Origin: Syngnathus acus
Taxonomy: Eukaryota; Chordata; Actinopteri; Syngnathiformes; Syngnathidae
Reading direction: 5' to 3'
Length of the DNA: 64,000 nt
NCBI RefSeq assembly: GCF_901709675.1
Contig: NC_051094.1
Location: 248,001-312,000, forward strand
Under the pieces are notes generated by a model. The model was not told where the DNA came from. It worked only from the letters and a program-made list of their open reading frames with translations, and did no database searches. Positions 40,535 to 57,760 of the stretch are shown here, in pieces. Every line of letters begins with the position of its first letter. Positions within the stretch are counted from its first letter, which is position 1. A program made the translations under genes and the position numbers.

Positions 40535-41553
40535 AGTGACGTGCGGTGAGGGTTGGTATTGGTGAGGCACTGACAGTCAGATTTACAAACGTACTGTATG
40601 ACGCTAAGGCACTGACTCACAAGTCCGATTTCCATGCATACATGGTTGTTATCCCATTCTTGATTAAATGTAATAACATTTTAAACACACCACTGTACAA
40701 TTCAACACACCACTGCAGTATTCTTACCTTTACTTGTAAATGAAGTCCATTCTCCTGTCCTTCTGGACGAAGATCTCGATGACAGGGAAAGCAATAAAGT
40801 CGATTTTTGGCAGCACAACCACAAAGCCAGTCTTTTTTAGAGTACCAATCCTTTTGAAACCAACGTGTTGTAGTCCGTCCCGGGAGGCCCGTAGTTTGAA
40901 TGAATCCTCGCAAATCTGGCGTTGGTCTTCCCTTACTTATGGTTTCTTGCTTTGACTGAAAGTCAAGTTTTAAAAAATTCCTTATTTTCGAGATGATATC
41001 CTCCATTGTCAGGGAAAGCAAAGCCAAATAGCAACGCGTTAGCACCGAATGTTGTTGGTTGTTTTTCTTCTTCATTTACTCTCGCATTTACTCGTGTCGT
41101 GAACTATTAGCCGGAGGCTCACTATCGCCCCATCTTCGCGGCAAAGGTACTGGCTGCCTCAAGGCTCGTATTTTCACCCGCCCGGTGACTGCAAGCAAGC
41201 ACGCGCCGTTTGCACGCGCTCACTACAGTGTGGGAGTGGTGCACACGCTCACACGCACGCCCTGAGCGGCACAACCTGTCGCTGCCGCAGCCTCCATGAT
41301 TCTCGTCTCCCGTTGTTATTTGAACAAGAAATACAGCTATTTTGACGATGAAAATGATCCAAATGGATAGGAAACACACCAAAATTGCATTAAAAGCATA
41401 GACCACAGGACAGATATTAGATTATGTTTTATTATATTAGTCATTTTTTAACAACTTATGGTGACAGCTGAGGAAACCATGTTGAGCCCTTTACTGCCCC
41501 TGGTGGCAAGGTGAGGCACTGCCTCACCTGCCTCCTATGAGTGCACGTCCCTG
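40534..41553 (-). mobile_element. hAT-type DNA transposon fragment inserted in a CTAT array
   Basis: The 1020-bp element starts CAGTGACGTGC and ends in the inverted GCACGTCCCTG; GGTGAGGCACTG-type subterminal motifs occur at both ends. It splits a CTAT microsatellite, and CTATCTAT on both sides fits an 8-bp hAT target duplication, though the repeat makes this unprovable. It carries a transposase N-terminal remnant on the minus strand. Confidence 0.8.
40617..41075 (-). pseudogene. hAT transposase N-terminal remnant (ZMYM1/TTF-type zinc finger)
   Basis: A 152-residue frame contains RWFQKDWYSKKDWLCGCA followed by KNRLYCFPC. This W/C pattern is that of the TTF-type zinc finger that begins hAT transposases annotated in fish as zinc finger MYM-type protein 1-like. 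The dimerisation and RNase-H-like catalytic parts are absent, so the element cannot move itself. Confidence 0.7.
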
Positions 41554-41683
<130 letters not shown>

Positions 41684-42116
41684 GTGTGTGGTTAGTGTAC
41701 TTTTGCCAGGACAGGACGGACGTTTCAAGCCGCCAATTACGGACGCTCACGTATCGCAAAAACAATGAATGGTGGCGGCGGCGGCGGTGGTGGTGATGAT
41801 GACGACGACGATGACGATGATGCCGCCTTCAGGGCCTTTGTCTAACTGCGGGATCTTTTGCTTTCTTGTCTCCAAGCCAATGACAGCCTGCCTGCCTGTC
41901 TGCCTTTCGACCGCACCCAGCCAACCCGCGTCCGTCCGTCCGTCCGTCAGTCTGGCCACTTGAGTTCGCCTCACCTCACCTCACCGATAAGTTAGTTGTT
42001 TAGCGACAACCACCACACCACACCACAACACAAGACAAGACTAGACAAGACAGCAGTGAAGAGACGTGGAAGGTATTTTGCACATTTTCGCAGATTTGCG
42101 CACGTCATCGCTCCAA

Positions 42117-44635
42117 ATGGCAAAGTTGTCAGCGCTCCTCTCAATCTTCGGTAAGTGTGACTTTCTTAAGATGCTTATAGAAGACGTTTGGCAAGACTCG
42201 ACTCCTTCAAATGTAATGCTAAATCGTGCCCATCGTGATGAAAGTGCAAAAAGTAACGTTAGAACAAACCGTATCAAGTTCAAAAAGAATGTCATCTTGT
42301 TGGTCATTTCATGTTTTCACCTCGTGTTGCTAAATTGTAGTTTAAAAGTGCAATTTCTCAGACCAATTGTAATTGGAGCGTTTCTGTGATACCTAACCTG
42401 AGCATATAATGGTGGATTTTAGCAGCAAAACTCCCAAACTATTCATGTGATCGACAATGTTACATTTTTAAAATAAGGGAATAAATCATTTAGACTGGGA
42501 TACTCGGGTATGATGACTGAAGTGACTCGGGTATTCAATTATTTAAAGTAGCACCAATGAGTGGTATTGCTTAGACATGAGTTTATACTCACATTTCTGT
42601 TGTTTCTGTCTTACCTTATACACAATATTGATTTTAATTGCAATACGCAAGCAAATGATCCCACAAATGAACATTCAATTCCATTCAATTACAACGTAAT
42701 TCAAGTACGAGTTATCGGACCCATTCTTACCGATTGTCTTTGTTAAAAATCCTTTCAATGTATAAAATGGTGTAATCGTCAAATTGATCAAGATGATACA
42801 TTTGTATTTTTGCTCGCTGTAAGCCGTCATCTAAAATGAAACATTTCACTCTGTTTAACCAATGTAAAATATGCCTTTCACTTTTTTATTTGAGCTGTTC
42901 GTTCAAATGAAGTAGTTCCACTTGTCCCCACATTCTGAACAACTGAGACATACGTAGCTGTGTGCCAGATCAAAAGGAGCAATTCATCTTTCTCCTTTTC
43001 TGTGCTCAGACAATAGCAAAGGGAAGGGGGGAAACAGTGACAAGACAATGTGAACAGCCTCCAATAACACTTTCAAGTTCCTATTCTTTCATTTGTGTTG
43101 ACTTTTTTCATTCTTACAACATCAATAGTCTTAATGGGTGGGTTACAAAGACCTTGTCAAGTGAATTCAGAGATTTTGTTTTTGTCCCTCAACAAGTTCT
43201 ACACGTTTGAAGATCATCAGAACAGGGGTTGGCTTTTGCTACATCATGAGTAAAGTATCTACAATAGACATGGAAAACCAGAATCATGCGGTTTTCCTGG
43301 CGTTGGCTAATATCTACCGGTTGCACAAATGAGTCTCCAGCGTTGTCGTCAAACAAGTAAAAACATGACGAGGAGGCAACGGGATATATGGAGCAACAAA
43401 AAGAAAGGGGGAGGCCTGAGGAGAAATCATTCATTCAGCGCCCGCGCGCGCCCGCGCGTGCGTTTCGTCTGCTTTTTCAATCCAATTTGACCTGTGACTG
43501 ACTGACTGACTGCATTGAACCGGCATGCTCAGTTGCAGTTGACTCTTTTGACCACTAAAGGGCGCTACTAACCAGCTGTGATACATTTCTACCTGACTTG
43601 AACGCAGGTAGCATGGCTTCACTTCTCACGCTGTAATGGTGTGACTTATGCCATCTCGATCCAGTATTTTGTGTTCAACAGGTGTCATACTGTTGTGGCC
43701 TTCAGTCCTGACAAAAAGCATCACATCCATTCTTCACACCGCACACGCTGACTCCTCCATGTCTGCAGGTACACTGGCTAGATACAGAGTTCGATATGGA
43801 TATAAACAGGATATGAAATGGCAGATGATGTTAATGATACCAGAATAAATCATTCAAAAACGTCTACTGTTCATTTGACAAGCCAAATGGAAAGAAAATG
43901 AAAAGCTTTTCAAGAGAAGTGATTATTTAAGCGCCTCAGATAAAGTTCCGGTGTTCTCGTAGGCTTTTCCTAGATAGACATCTCAACTATGAAGTCCTGT
44001 AGGTTATCGATGTACTGTATGTTGTGGCTGCTTCCACCTCAGGGCATGGTGAAGAGCGCCTCCATGTGGTGAAACGCTCCACCCAGCATTGTGACTCCTC
44101 TTACGCTAACTACTGCATGAACGGAGGTCAATGCATGCTGCTGGTGGATGTCAATGAACACCATTGCAAGTAAGCGTCTTCATATTTCTTGGGGGGGGGT
44201 GTTTGCACACTTAAATACAATATACATGTGTATGTATGTGTGTATTTCTTTCTTTTCTTTGTTTTGATGTATTTGTTGATTTATTTGTGTTTGTTTGTTT
44301 GTGCTAAACGATGTACGACTCGGCAGGTGTCACAGCGGTTTCTACGGCCCCCGTTGTAGCAACCTTGAGCTGGTCTTCAAGCCAATAGGAGAGGAGCAGA
44401 TTATCTTCATCATCTTCTGTGTGACTCTGCTCACCATGGGCCTGGCTGGAGCTGTCTATTGCTGCTGCAAGTGAGTGGCGTGGCGTGGCGTCTTCACGAG
44501 GAGATTTGTGCAATCTTGCGAGCAAAACACGTTCGTTCCTTTCAATGATTCTTGTCTTTGTGCCGCAGGTACAAGAAGAATAAATGCAATCCGCAAAAGA
44601 AGCGGCAAGGCTACAAAGGAGTGCAGGCAATGTAG
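42117..44635 (+). CDS. ereg: epiregulin-like EGF-family growth factor precursor
   Basis: Membrane-anchored ErbB ligand, 152 residues. Exons 42117-42150, 43682-43768, 44043-44169, 44327-44470, 44569-44635 join in frame with GT/AG sites. The N-terminus (MAKLSALLSIF plus VILLWPSVL) is a signal peptide. A dibasic VVKRS precedes the EGF module, a plausible processing site. The module is C-x7-C-x5-C-x10-C-x-C-x8-C (CDSSYANYC...GPRC), again split by a phase-2 intron before cysteine 5. MLLVDVNEHHC resembles the B-loop of epiregulin. A transmembrane segment (IIFIIFCVTLLTMGLAGAVY) leads into a Cys-rich, Lys-rich tail ending KGVQAM. The position between epgn- and areg-like genes matches mammalian EREG. 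Family certain, paralogue by synteny. Confidence 0.78.
42160..43680. other. intron 1 of the ereg-like gene
   Basis: AT-rich intron with a CGCGCG stretch at 43440-43460 (alternating purine-pyrimidine) and a short (ACTG)n at 43494-43512. No exon or mobile element was recognised. Confidence 0.5.
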
Positions 44636-44851
44636 CTGTGGAGTGTCCACGCTGGAAATGAACACATGAGCCCTTTTGTAACTTTTTCTAAGAAATGCTA
44701 CGTTTTTAATTTAAAAGCTGCACTTTAGCTTTTGGCATGGTGGAGCTAGTATTTATTTATACCTTTCTGCATTTTCTATCCCTGAACAAGGATGTTGATA
44801 ATTTATTCTTAGAAAGACTTTACGTGTACACTGGAAGTTCTGCCCCAAACC

Positions 44852-44857
44852 AATAAA
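44852..44857 (+). terminator. polyadenylation signal AATAAA of the ereg-like gene
   Basis: Canonical hexamer 217 bp after the stop codon; an ATTTATTTA element near 44752 may affect mRNA stability, as in other growth-factor transcripts. Confidence 0.65.
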
Positions 44858-45189
44858 ATAGTTTGTCTTATACTGCTTCATGTGTTTTACGTACTGTACA
44901 CACGTAGTTTTGCTTTTTTACATCCAGTTGCGTTCTTTCGGCTTATTTTGCTTACAAAGTGTTTCTTCAATTTGACTTATTTTGTTGAACGCCAATAAAC
45001 TTGAATTCAATTGGGGAAGATCCTTTGTGAAGGCTCATACCGTCTTCTTTCATTCACTATTTGAAACAGTTCTTTTAGTTAGACAGGGACCATTTTTGAC
45101 CTATTTGACATGTTTGGGCTACTTCCTGTAGGGCCCCCATCTCGTGACGCTTCCAAGGAAGACTACAGGAAGTCGCCGAAACATGTCAA

Positions 45190-45260
45190 TCATAATAATT
45201 CATTTAATTTATATAGCGCTTTTCAATGACCCAAAGACGCTTCAAGTAGGTCAAAACAAA
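45190..45260. repeat. fragment of dispersed fish repeat (TTTATATAGCGCTTTTC)
   Basis: AATTTATATAGCGCTTTTCA followed by ATGACCCAAAGACGCTT is a sequence I recognise as widely dispersed in fish genomes; the family is not named. Confidence 0.5.
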
Positions 45261-45503
45261 GAAAAAAAACAGAACCGTAGTTGGGAAAGACGATTTGCGA
45301 TACAAATGTTGTGGTTTCACCGTCCACTGCATAATGCAAAATAATGCATACATCATGACGTTCGTGTGCCCGCCGGGTTAATATATAAGCACCATTGTAG
45401 TCCACGCACCCTTATTGGACCCAGTCAGCTGTTTCTAAGTATTGAATTAGTTGTGTCACTGTGCTCTCCATGCTAATTGGACCGATAAGCACGCTTAATC
45501 ATT

Positions 45504-45826
45504 AACTCGACCAGAGGCGTAGCCAGGAATTTTTCCAGTAGAGGCGCGCGCCCACAGGAAAAAAAAATCCAACATCACCCACGCCGTTCGCTGATCGCTA
45601 AAACAACATCCGGGTCCGGGAGGCAAACGGTGAATGGATAACATCGCGCACATAGAATAGCGCAAGCACATTCGCGCAAGACCGAAAGAAAAAAACGGCA
45701 TGAAAATGAAGAATCGAAAAAGCTCGATTCTTTTTTTTTTTTCTTTTTTTTCAACCGGGGCGCAGGGAGTCCTAACCGGGGCGCCGCCCCGGCTCGCCCC
45801 GGCTTGGCTACGCCTCTGAACTCGAC
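45504..45826. mobile_element. hAT-like MITE with 8-bp target-site duplication
   Basis: A 307-bp element (45512-45818) begins CAGAGGCGTAGCCAGG and ends in CTTGGCTACGCCTCTG, its near-exact inverse. It is flanked by the perfect 8-bp duplication AACTCGAC (45504-45511 and 45819-45826), which is diagnostic of hAT transposition. No transposase is encoded, so it is non-autonomous. The interior contains a T-run and GGGGCGC repeats. Confidence 0.92.
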
Positions 45827-46519
45827 GTTCGTAGCATCTTTCCCCGATTCGCGAGAATTGCGCAATTCTCGCACGTAGGTTGGTCACACCGAACTTTGCA
45901 GTCCTCCGCATCTTTGCATATACTATGGCATGATTAACTCGACATTTGTGGCATCCTTCTCCGATTCTCGCCGGTGCTTGCTTGCTTGCTTGCTTGCTTG
46001 CACGCTGTGGTTCTGATCCTATTGTTGCTGTCACTTACTTTGCATATATTGTGACACACTTTAAAAAGCGCACACGTGTAGCCGATGCACGTTTTGGAAT
46101 AAGTGATGTTGACACGTACGGTTTGGCGGAAGTAAGTATTGGGATCATGTTTGTGCTCACCAATGTTTTTTTTTTGTTTTTTTTTGAAGCTAAGCCCTGA
46201 TTGGTTGTCACCTAAGGCAACTATGATGTCATTTTCAATCGACCGACTGCAAGTGACAAAATGGCTGCCCCCGGAGATGGATCAAAACATAAGTGGATTT
46301 TGCATGTTTAATGGCTATTTCTCAAACACCAATGTGACAATGCTCACAGGCAGGCCTATATACGTTATCAATGAAGTTAGTCGCTATGGTCTTCTATGAT
46401 CAAATCTGATGTGGTATGCTTTGGGTCATGAGGGTGTTCCTTTCTTTTCTAGATGATTCTAAATTGGAATATTTCTGTCCACCGAAAGGACACCAGAGTC
46501 CATGTCATGATTGTGTTTG

Positions 46520-46602
46520 TCAAAGTCAAAGTCTAAGTCAGCTTTATTGTCAATCCTTCATATGTCAAGACACACAAAGAAACCGAAATTCCGCTGTATG
46601 AT
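46520..46602 (+). repeat. dispersed repeat tail (GTCAGCTTTATTGTCAATCC)
   Basis: CAAAGTCTAAGTCAGCTTTA and TTGTCAATCCTTCATATGTC resemble the GTCTAAGTC / TTATTGTCA sequences in the 30719 foldback element, suggesting a shared repeat family. Confidence 0.45.
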
Positions 46603-46689
46603 TCCTAATGACACAGAAGCTGCCATTCCATTGTGCTGAGAGATGACAGCTATTTTTATATTTTGCCTTGATATTCAGTGTGAGCCTGC

Positions 46690-46842
46690 CTGCGTGCGTG
46701 CGTGAGTGAGTGCGTGAGTGAGTGAGTGAGTGAGTGAGTGAGTGAGTGAGTGAGTGAGTGAGTGAGTGAGTGAGTGAGTGAGTGAGTGAGTGAGTGAGTG
46801 AGTGAGTGAGTGAGTGAGTGAGTGAGTGAGTGAGTGAGTGAG
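46690..46842. repeat. (GTGA)n microsatellite, intergenic
   Basis: About 35 GTGA units preceded by GTGC variants; unlike the arrays at 34312 and 39139 this one is not at a recognised splice site. Confidence 0.95.
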
Positions 46843-47470
46843 GGCGGCAACTTCCCTCCAGGCTTTGTGGGAGACCTACCTACCTACCTTCCGGACACAC
46901 TCATATCGTGAAGTTCATCCGACGCCGTGACACGACAACCTCGTCGGGGTGAGAAAACAAAACACGCCGAGAACTCCCAGCATTCCACACGGGAGGATTC
47001 CGAGGAGACACAGACGATGCGTAGACACAACAACCCTGACCTTCCACGACCCGCCCCCAGAATGTACACAAATAGTAACATGCACATACGCAATTACAAT
47101 ATCTTGGTTTTAATGACATGTGCGTGATACATTTGAATGGAATACTTTTTTATTTTGCTATATTTAAACGCAGTGTCCTTGTAAAACAGAAAGATCTTGT
47201 CAATTTGACACACCACAGAGAAGGCAGCTTTTGCCAAATTTGAATGACAAACCAATGGCCACCGACAAAGTGTTGTTCCGTGACCATATAAGGAAAGAGG
47301 AAGTCATAACAATTAAGGTGGGAAGGCCAAAACGTTGCCAGCCATAATGGCCAGGAGAGGTCCGACGGAATAAATAAATGGGATATAAACTGCTTAGCAT
47401 TCCTTATTGCTGCTTTTTGAGGTTTGGGGATGCAAAATGTGTTTGTTGCCCCCGGCGGGGCTTGTTAATC

Positions 47471-47473
<3 letters not shown>

Positions 47474-47504
<31 letters not shown>
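47474..47504. repeat. (CA)n microsatellite
   Basis: About 15 CA units ~20 bp upstream of the areg TATA box. Confidence 0.9.
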
Positions 47505-47506
<2 letters not shown>

Positions 47507-47525
47507 GGGAAGGCAAGGCTACGTC

Positions 47526-47533
47526 TATAAAGG
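47526..47533 (+). promoter_or_regulatory. TATA box of the areg-like gene
   Basis: TATAAAGG lies 140 bp upstream of the start codon; a GCGCGCGCGCC stretch and a (GCACC)n tract lie in the predicted 5' UTR. Confidence 0.65.
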
Positions 47534-47665
47534 CCGCGCGCGCGCCATGCACAATCCCAGCAGAAGTTAAGCCAGCACAGCACCGCACCGCACCGCACAA
47601 TCTCCTTCTCTCACACTTGTCGGACTAGCAAACTTGCCGGCGGCGCACACTCTTTGTCCTAGGAT

Positions 47666-50221
<2,556 letters not shown>

Positions 50222-50461
50222 ATGCTTCATTCGATGCAATGTCAACTGTCCACTATTTGTTTGCGTTTAATTTATTTGCTGTGATTATTTATCTGTATGC
50301 GTGTTTATTATTATTATTATTATTATGACACAAATGTCTGTATGTGGGGATGTTGAGCATTCAGTCCTGTCTGTTGACTGAATTGTTTGTTTCTTTATTT
50401 ATTTATTGATTGTACTGCTCTTGTGATAACTGTTGTCATCTCAAAATGACATTTAAACCAC

Positions 50462-50467
50462 AATAAA
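50462..50467 (+). terminator. polyadenylation signal AATAAA of the areg-like gene
   Basis: Canonical hexamer 241 bp after the stop; the 3' UTR is rich in ATTATT and ATTTATTT elements (50308-50410). Confidence 0.7.
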
Positions 50468-50479
50468 GCGTCCGCCGTG

Positions 50480-51250
50480 CTACTTGGGTCTGACTTTTTG
50501 TCTTTCTTTCAACACCGGAGCGACACATTATAGATAGGGACAATAACACATTTTCAGAATGTTGTGTGCGAAGAAACAATTTGAAGTGGACAATTTCGAT
50601 TTTGAAAATGTGTCTACTGAATGGATTCCGATAGCAATCAAACGATCTGACAGATCCGACTGATAAGGCGCTCTATATAAGAGTGAAATGGAAAGAGAAA
50701 AGCCGCTGCGTCATACAGATCCTGTGGCAATGAGTCACATCCAACGAAATGGTAATGGCGCATTTTTGATGGGGAGATACAAATCAATGCGTCGGTGAGT
50801 GAGTGCGGGATCCCCCCCCCCCCGCGGCATAGGCAGGCGGACCTCCAACTTCCTTTGATGCACTTGAGAAAATAGCTAGCTCTATGTGGGTGTGTTTTTG
50901 TATTTATCACCACGGCGACCGGGTAAACACACACACACACACACCCGCCGCTAGGGCCGGGCGGTCACTCCGAGACCTTTCATTACGAGTTCAAACAAAG
51001 GACACCTGGAATTTCCAGGCAGGCAGGGTGTGGATCGCTCATTCAGCTTTTTTTGATGGAAGGAAGCCGAGCGCTCCGACATTTTTCTCTCTCGTTCAAA
51101 CGTGAACGAGGTTTTCAAACGATGAGAGAGGTTCAAAGCCCTTGGAGAAGACAAGAGCGAGCTTGGAACCTCTTTCATAAGGTGCACATACGTATATGCA
51201 AGCTGTTGCGCACAAATACCAAGAAATGCATTGCAAATGTGTGTCTTGTC
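50480..51250. other. intergenic region between convergent areg and granzyme genes
   Basis: Contains a poly-C run (50813-50822) and a short CA repeat (50928-50943); no coding signature. Confidence 0.5.
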
Positions 51251-51253
51251 ATT

Positions 51254-51259
51254 TTTATT
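51254..51259 (-). terminator. polyadenylation signal of the granzyme gene
   Basis: AATAAA on the minus strand only 8 bp after the stop codon, implying a very short 3' UTR if used. Confidence 0.55.
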
Positions 51260-51266
51260 GAAACGC

Positions 51267-52551
<1,285 letters not shown>

Positions 52552-52624
52552 TTTGTCTTCTGTGTTAAGCCCACCTTGGTTCGCACTTCTTATTCTTTTG
52601 CGGGATGCAAAAAGATGAGTCAGC

Positions 52625-53629
52625 AAAACGGCCGGCCACATCCCTCACGTTGCTTTGTGGTACTTCTCAAGAAGGCCTGTGCGGTCGGTGTGTGCGAGAA
52701 ATGAAACGAGAAAAAGCAAGCAAATCTTGCACAATTGATGAGTAGCGATGCTGGGACATGTCGTTAGGGCTGGAAAAGAAAGAAATCAGAGTCATGTTAA
52801 ATATTCTCCTGTTTTTCACATTGCACAATTGATTGAAGCAGATCTTTTCTGAAATTCCATTTTGACTCTCATTGAAACATAAAGTATGTACCCATGGCTC
52901 CATGGAAAGATGCTCCAAAAGACCCGATGAAGTACACAGACAAATGTCACGACTGAAGTCCACTAGTAACCAGAACAATAATAATGATGATAATATAATT
53001 CTCCAGCAACATGTTGTGTTTTGTAAAATAGATCATTTGTCGGAAAACACAGCAAAAGACGACACGGTGCAGAATTCAAAATACAAAGAGAGGCTCATCT
53101 CCCAATTTGGGCTTCATCATTTTCCATCAGACAGACAGACAGACAGACACTAGAGAAGGGAGTGAGTGCCTCATCAGTCATGAGCGCCAATGAAAGTCTG
53201 ACTGACTCAGTTAACAAAAAGCCGTCCGGCATTTATTTACATTTTGATTTCATTGGCAGGTAATGCAGAAGAAATTAAGAGAGCGGGCCAAGAACAAGTC
53301 TTTATTTCTTCTTTGTAAATGCTGTGTGTCTTCTTGCTCTTGTCTTACTCGTGTGGTTTTGTGGCCTATACATAAATGAGACATAGCTCGCTCGCATTGA
53401 GACATTTCAACAAACGTTCGGCAAACATAAGAGTGGCTCAATAACAAAGATAGAGATTGCAAGTAACGATATCAAAAGTATATGGATATGATTTCAGATA
53501 TTGTGAAAATAGAAGATGCAATGAAGCTATATTTGTCACCGAGACATTGTGGTGGGCGGAGCACAAGCGTTATCGGGAAGTTTGCATTTTGTAGCGTCGT
53601 CTGCAAAGGTGACCGAAATGCAAGAAATC
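52625..53629. other. intergenic, no gene recognised
   Basis: Sequence between the granzyme promoter and the cdc20b remnant; holds only a short (GACA)n at 53131-53148. Confidence 0.5.
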
Positions 53630-55277
<1,648 letters not shown>

Positions 55278-55289
55278 CTGGTGAGTCAA

Positions 55290-56060
55290 TACGCGTACGT
55301 ACACATCGCACTGCTGATTCAGCTGTGCATTGAAGAAGATCTTTACTACATAGTACACCCATCAGCAACTGGTGGAAAATGAATCATTGTTTTTTCTAAA
55401 AAGAAGCAGACTGGGGGATCTTTATTTCTTTATTTACTTACCAAAAACTACATACATACGTATATGTATGTAGTTTTTTTACCCAATCCATCATCACTTC
55501 TATGCAGAGTAAAAGGCCTGTTTACCACTCGATTGTGCGTCTCCACCTTTTTTGTACAGTCCAAATCCATTTCTGAAAAGAAATCATAAAGATACACCCT
55601 TATTCTTGCCCTCAGGTGGTGGTGTGTTTTTTTTTTTCTTTCTTTCTTTGCATGCTCTCGGAACAAACCTGTTCTGGCGCATTAAACATGACTGAATATC
55701 TTTTGGAGTTTGGGATGATGCATCCTGTCTTTGGTGCTGATGCATACAGTCTGTCTTGACGCTAATTCCAAAATATGTCTGTTTTTATTTGATTTTTCCT
55801 TTCATGACGACACCAAATCCACACTTTGCTACGATTACCTTGCGCTCTCGGTCGGGGCTGTGTCCTGATGCCTCGAGGGAGAATCTAACTCCATCCAGTC
55901 TCTGACAAACTCCGTCTAACTTGAATCTATGCCTAGAGCGCCGCCCTGCGGTCAAGGGCGTACTCGCAGTGGGACTCCCGCGACTGCATCTGTGGATGAG
56001 CCACGTCCGAAAGCGCTTGTATGACGTCACATGCGCGTCGGGTTCACTCTACAAAAACGG
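55290..56060. other. sequence between cdc20b remnant and gpx8
   Basis: No further Cdc20-like exon was recognised on the minus strand. A TTTCTTTC run lies near 55630. Confidence 0.5.
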
Positions 56061-56061
56061 T

Positions 56062-56069
56062 TATAAAAA
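56062..56069 (+). promoter_or_regulatory. candidate TATA box of gpx8
   Basis: TATAAAAA lies 175 bp upstream of the gpx8 ATG; a TATTTCCAG near 56180-56188 could instead be a splice acceptor of a 5' UTR exon, which would place the promoter further upstream. Confidence 0.35.
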
Positions 56070-56236
56070 TAGATCAAGTTAGTGATGCCAATTTATCTTT
56101 GTGGAAAGACATGTCTAGTAGGTTATTTAAGTGAAGTACTTTCGCTCTTATTTTGAAGCGATCTTAACGATTGTTGCGGTATTTCCAGCGGCTCCCTCCT
56201 CCAGCCCTAGACGGTTTCCTTCATCCCTCCTCCAAG

Positions 56237-57397
56237 ATGGAGGCCTTAGGGGGCTACCCCGTCAAGTCCTCCGGGCCCAAAATTAGGAAGTTGACGGTTC
56301 TGTTGAGCATGACGGTCGGCGTGGGTTGCTTGTTCCTGCTGCAGCCGCTGAAGCCCCGAAAGCCGGTGGACTTTTATTCTTTTGAGGTGAAAGACGCCAA
56401 AGGGAGGGCGGTCTCTCTGGAGAAGTACCGAGGGAAAGTAAGTCCACATCATCAACTGGATTGAGGACAAGCCCAAGCGAGGTTTTTCGTTCCGTTGGTT
56501 CAAAGCCGTGCTCAATGTGCTGCTATTTTCTTTGTTTTATTTTGGGTGAGAAAGCTCTTCAACTCTTCCCTCAATGCAGGCTTCCCTGGTTGTCAACGTG
56601 GCTAGCCACAGCGAGCAGACGGAGGAGGCTTACGAGTCCCTCCAGGAGCTCCACAAGGAGCTGGGCACGTCTCACTTCAACGTCCTGGCCTTCCCTTGCG
56701 GACAGTTCGGCGACACCGAGACGGGAACTAGCAGTTCTATCGAAGCGTTCGCTAAGTCCACCTACGGCGTAACTTTCCCATTCTTCGGCAAGATCAAAAT
56801 GATGGGCTCCGAGGCAGAACCGGCCTTCAAATTCCTCACAGGTACGAGTACCTGAACGCACCACGTCAAGCAAGGGAATGTTTGGTTCGTGTATGCAGTC
56901 GCTGTCTGGTTCCGAAAAAAGAAAAAAGCGTTCTACTGTAGTCGGCGGCGAAAGCTATGATTTCCGAGTGTCCCTGAATGCGACGCCACCTTTACGGATG
57001 GATGCATTAAGTCCACGACTATCAAACAATTCAGTGCAAACAGTTGGCACGCAGTAACTACACAAATAGACAGAAATTGAGTTACTTCAGCATAGGGAAT
57101 GAAGCAAATCACTTCACTTGGCACCCGTATATCGGGAACATCGTAAAAAGAGCACCCTCTGTTTTGTTCTTTGTGTACAGTCTTTTTTTTTTTTTTTTTT
57201 TTAAATCTTGTCAAATATATCTTCGTTTTTCAGATTCTGTGCAGAAAATTCCCAAATGGAACTTTTGGAAGTTTCTCGTGAATCCCGAGGGCAAAGTGGT
57301 GCGCTTCTGGCGAGCAGACGAGCCCATGGAGAGTGTTCGCCAAGAAGTGGCCACGCTTGTGCGGGAGATTATCGTGAAAAAGCGTGCCGAGCTATGA
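56237..57397 (+). CDS. gpx8: glutathione peroxidase 8-like, ER membrane
   Basis: Exons 56237-56437, 56580-56841, 57234-57397, 208 residues, matching the three-exon, ~209-residue GPX8. Residues 1-18 are cytosolic, about 19-38 a type II membrane anchor ([18 protein letters not shown]), and the rest lies in the ER lumen, where GPX8 removes peroxide produced by Ero1. Family motifs: [47 protein letters not shown] and [13 protein letters not shown], which keeps the Trp-Asn and Gln of the catalytic tetrad. Where the peroxidatic Cys is expected (NVAS-x-C) the codon is AGC, Ser (residue 78, 56610-56612), giving NVASHSEQT. The C-terminus is RAEL, an unusual KDEL-type signal. In mammals GPX8 sits inside a CDC20B intron on the opposite strand, as here. 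Confidence 0.94.
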
Positions 57398-57399
57398 CG

Positions 57400-57760
57400 G
57401 CGCCGTATACTCCGAGGTGTTGATTGGACGGACGCGCAGCCTGAACCTGTCGTGCGCCGTGACGACCAGGACCGGCAGGACTGAACTACATTGAGTGTGG
57501 TTGGACCATAACTCCAAACTTTTAGACAGTAGAAGCAATGTACGGCTAGAAAGGATGCACGGCTTTGTTGTGTGCGCGGCCAGTGGATTGGATGGGGAAA
57601 AAAAGTCAATCGTGAGTTTTCCTCGACCACTGATGGCTGTTCAGCCACTCAAGTGTTACATTTACTGATGGATGTCCTGTGCTCTTCCTTGAAACAGCTC
57701 AATTGAACGTTTTTTTTTTTTTTAATCCAAATTAAATTCTACATCGGTGGAACACTATCT
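57400..57760 (+). other. gpx8 3' UTR
   Basis: Follows the stop directly; AT-rich end with a T run (57711-57723) and ATTAAATTC near 57731, where ATTAAA may be the polyadenylation signal. Confidence 0.4.

Noticed and set aside
46690-46842. Third GTGA array as another splice-donor expansion
   Set aside because: No exon ends at its boundary; it is intergenic between ereg and areg.
55785-56030. Minus-strand frame as a candidate upstream cdc20b exon
   Set aside because: No WD-repeat or Cdc20 N-terminal motif (C-box, IR) and no fitting splice sites.
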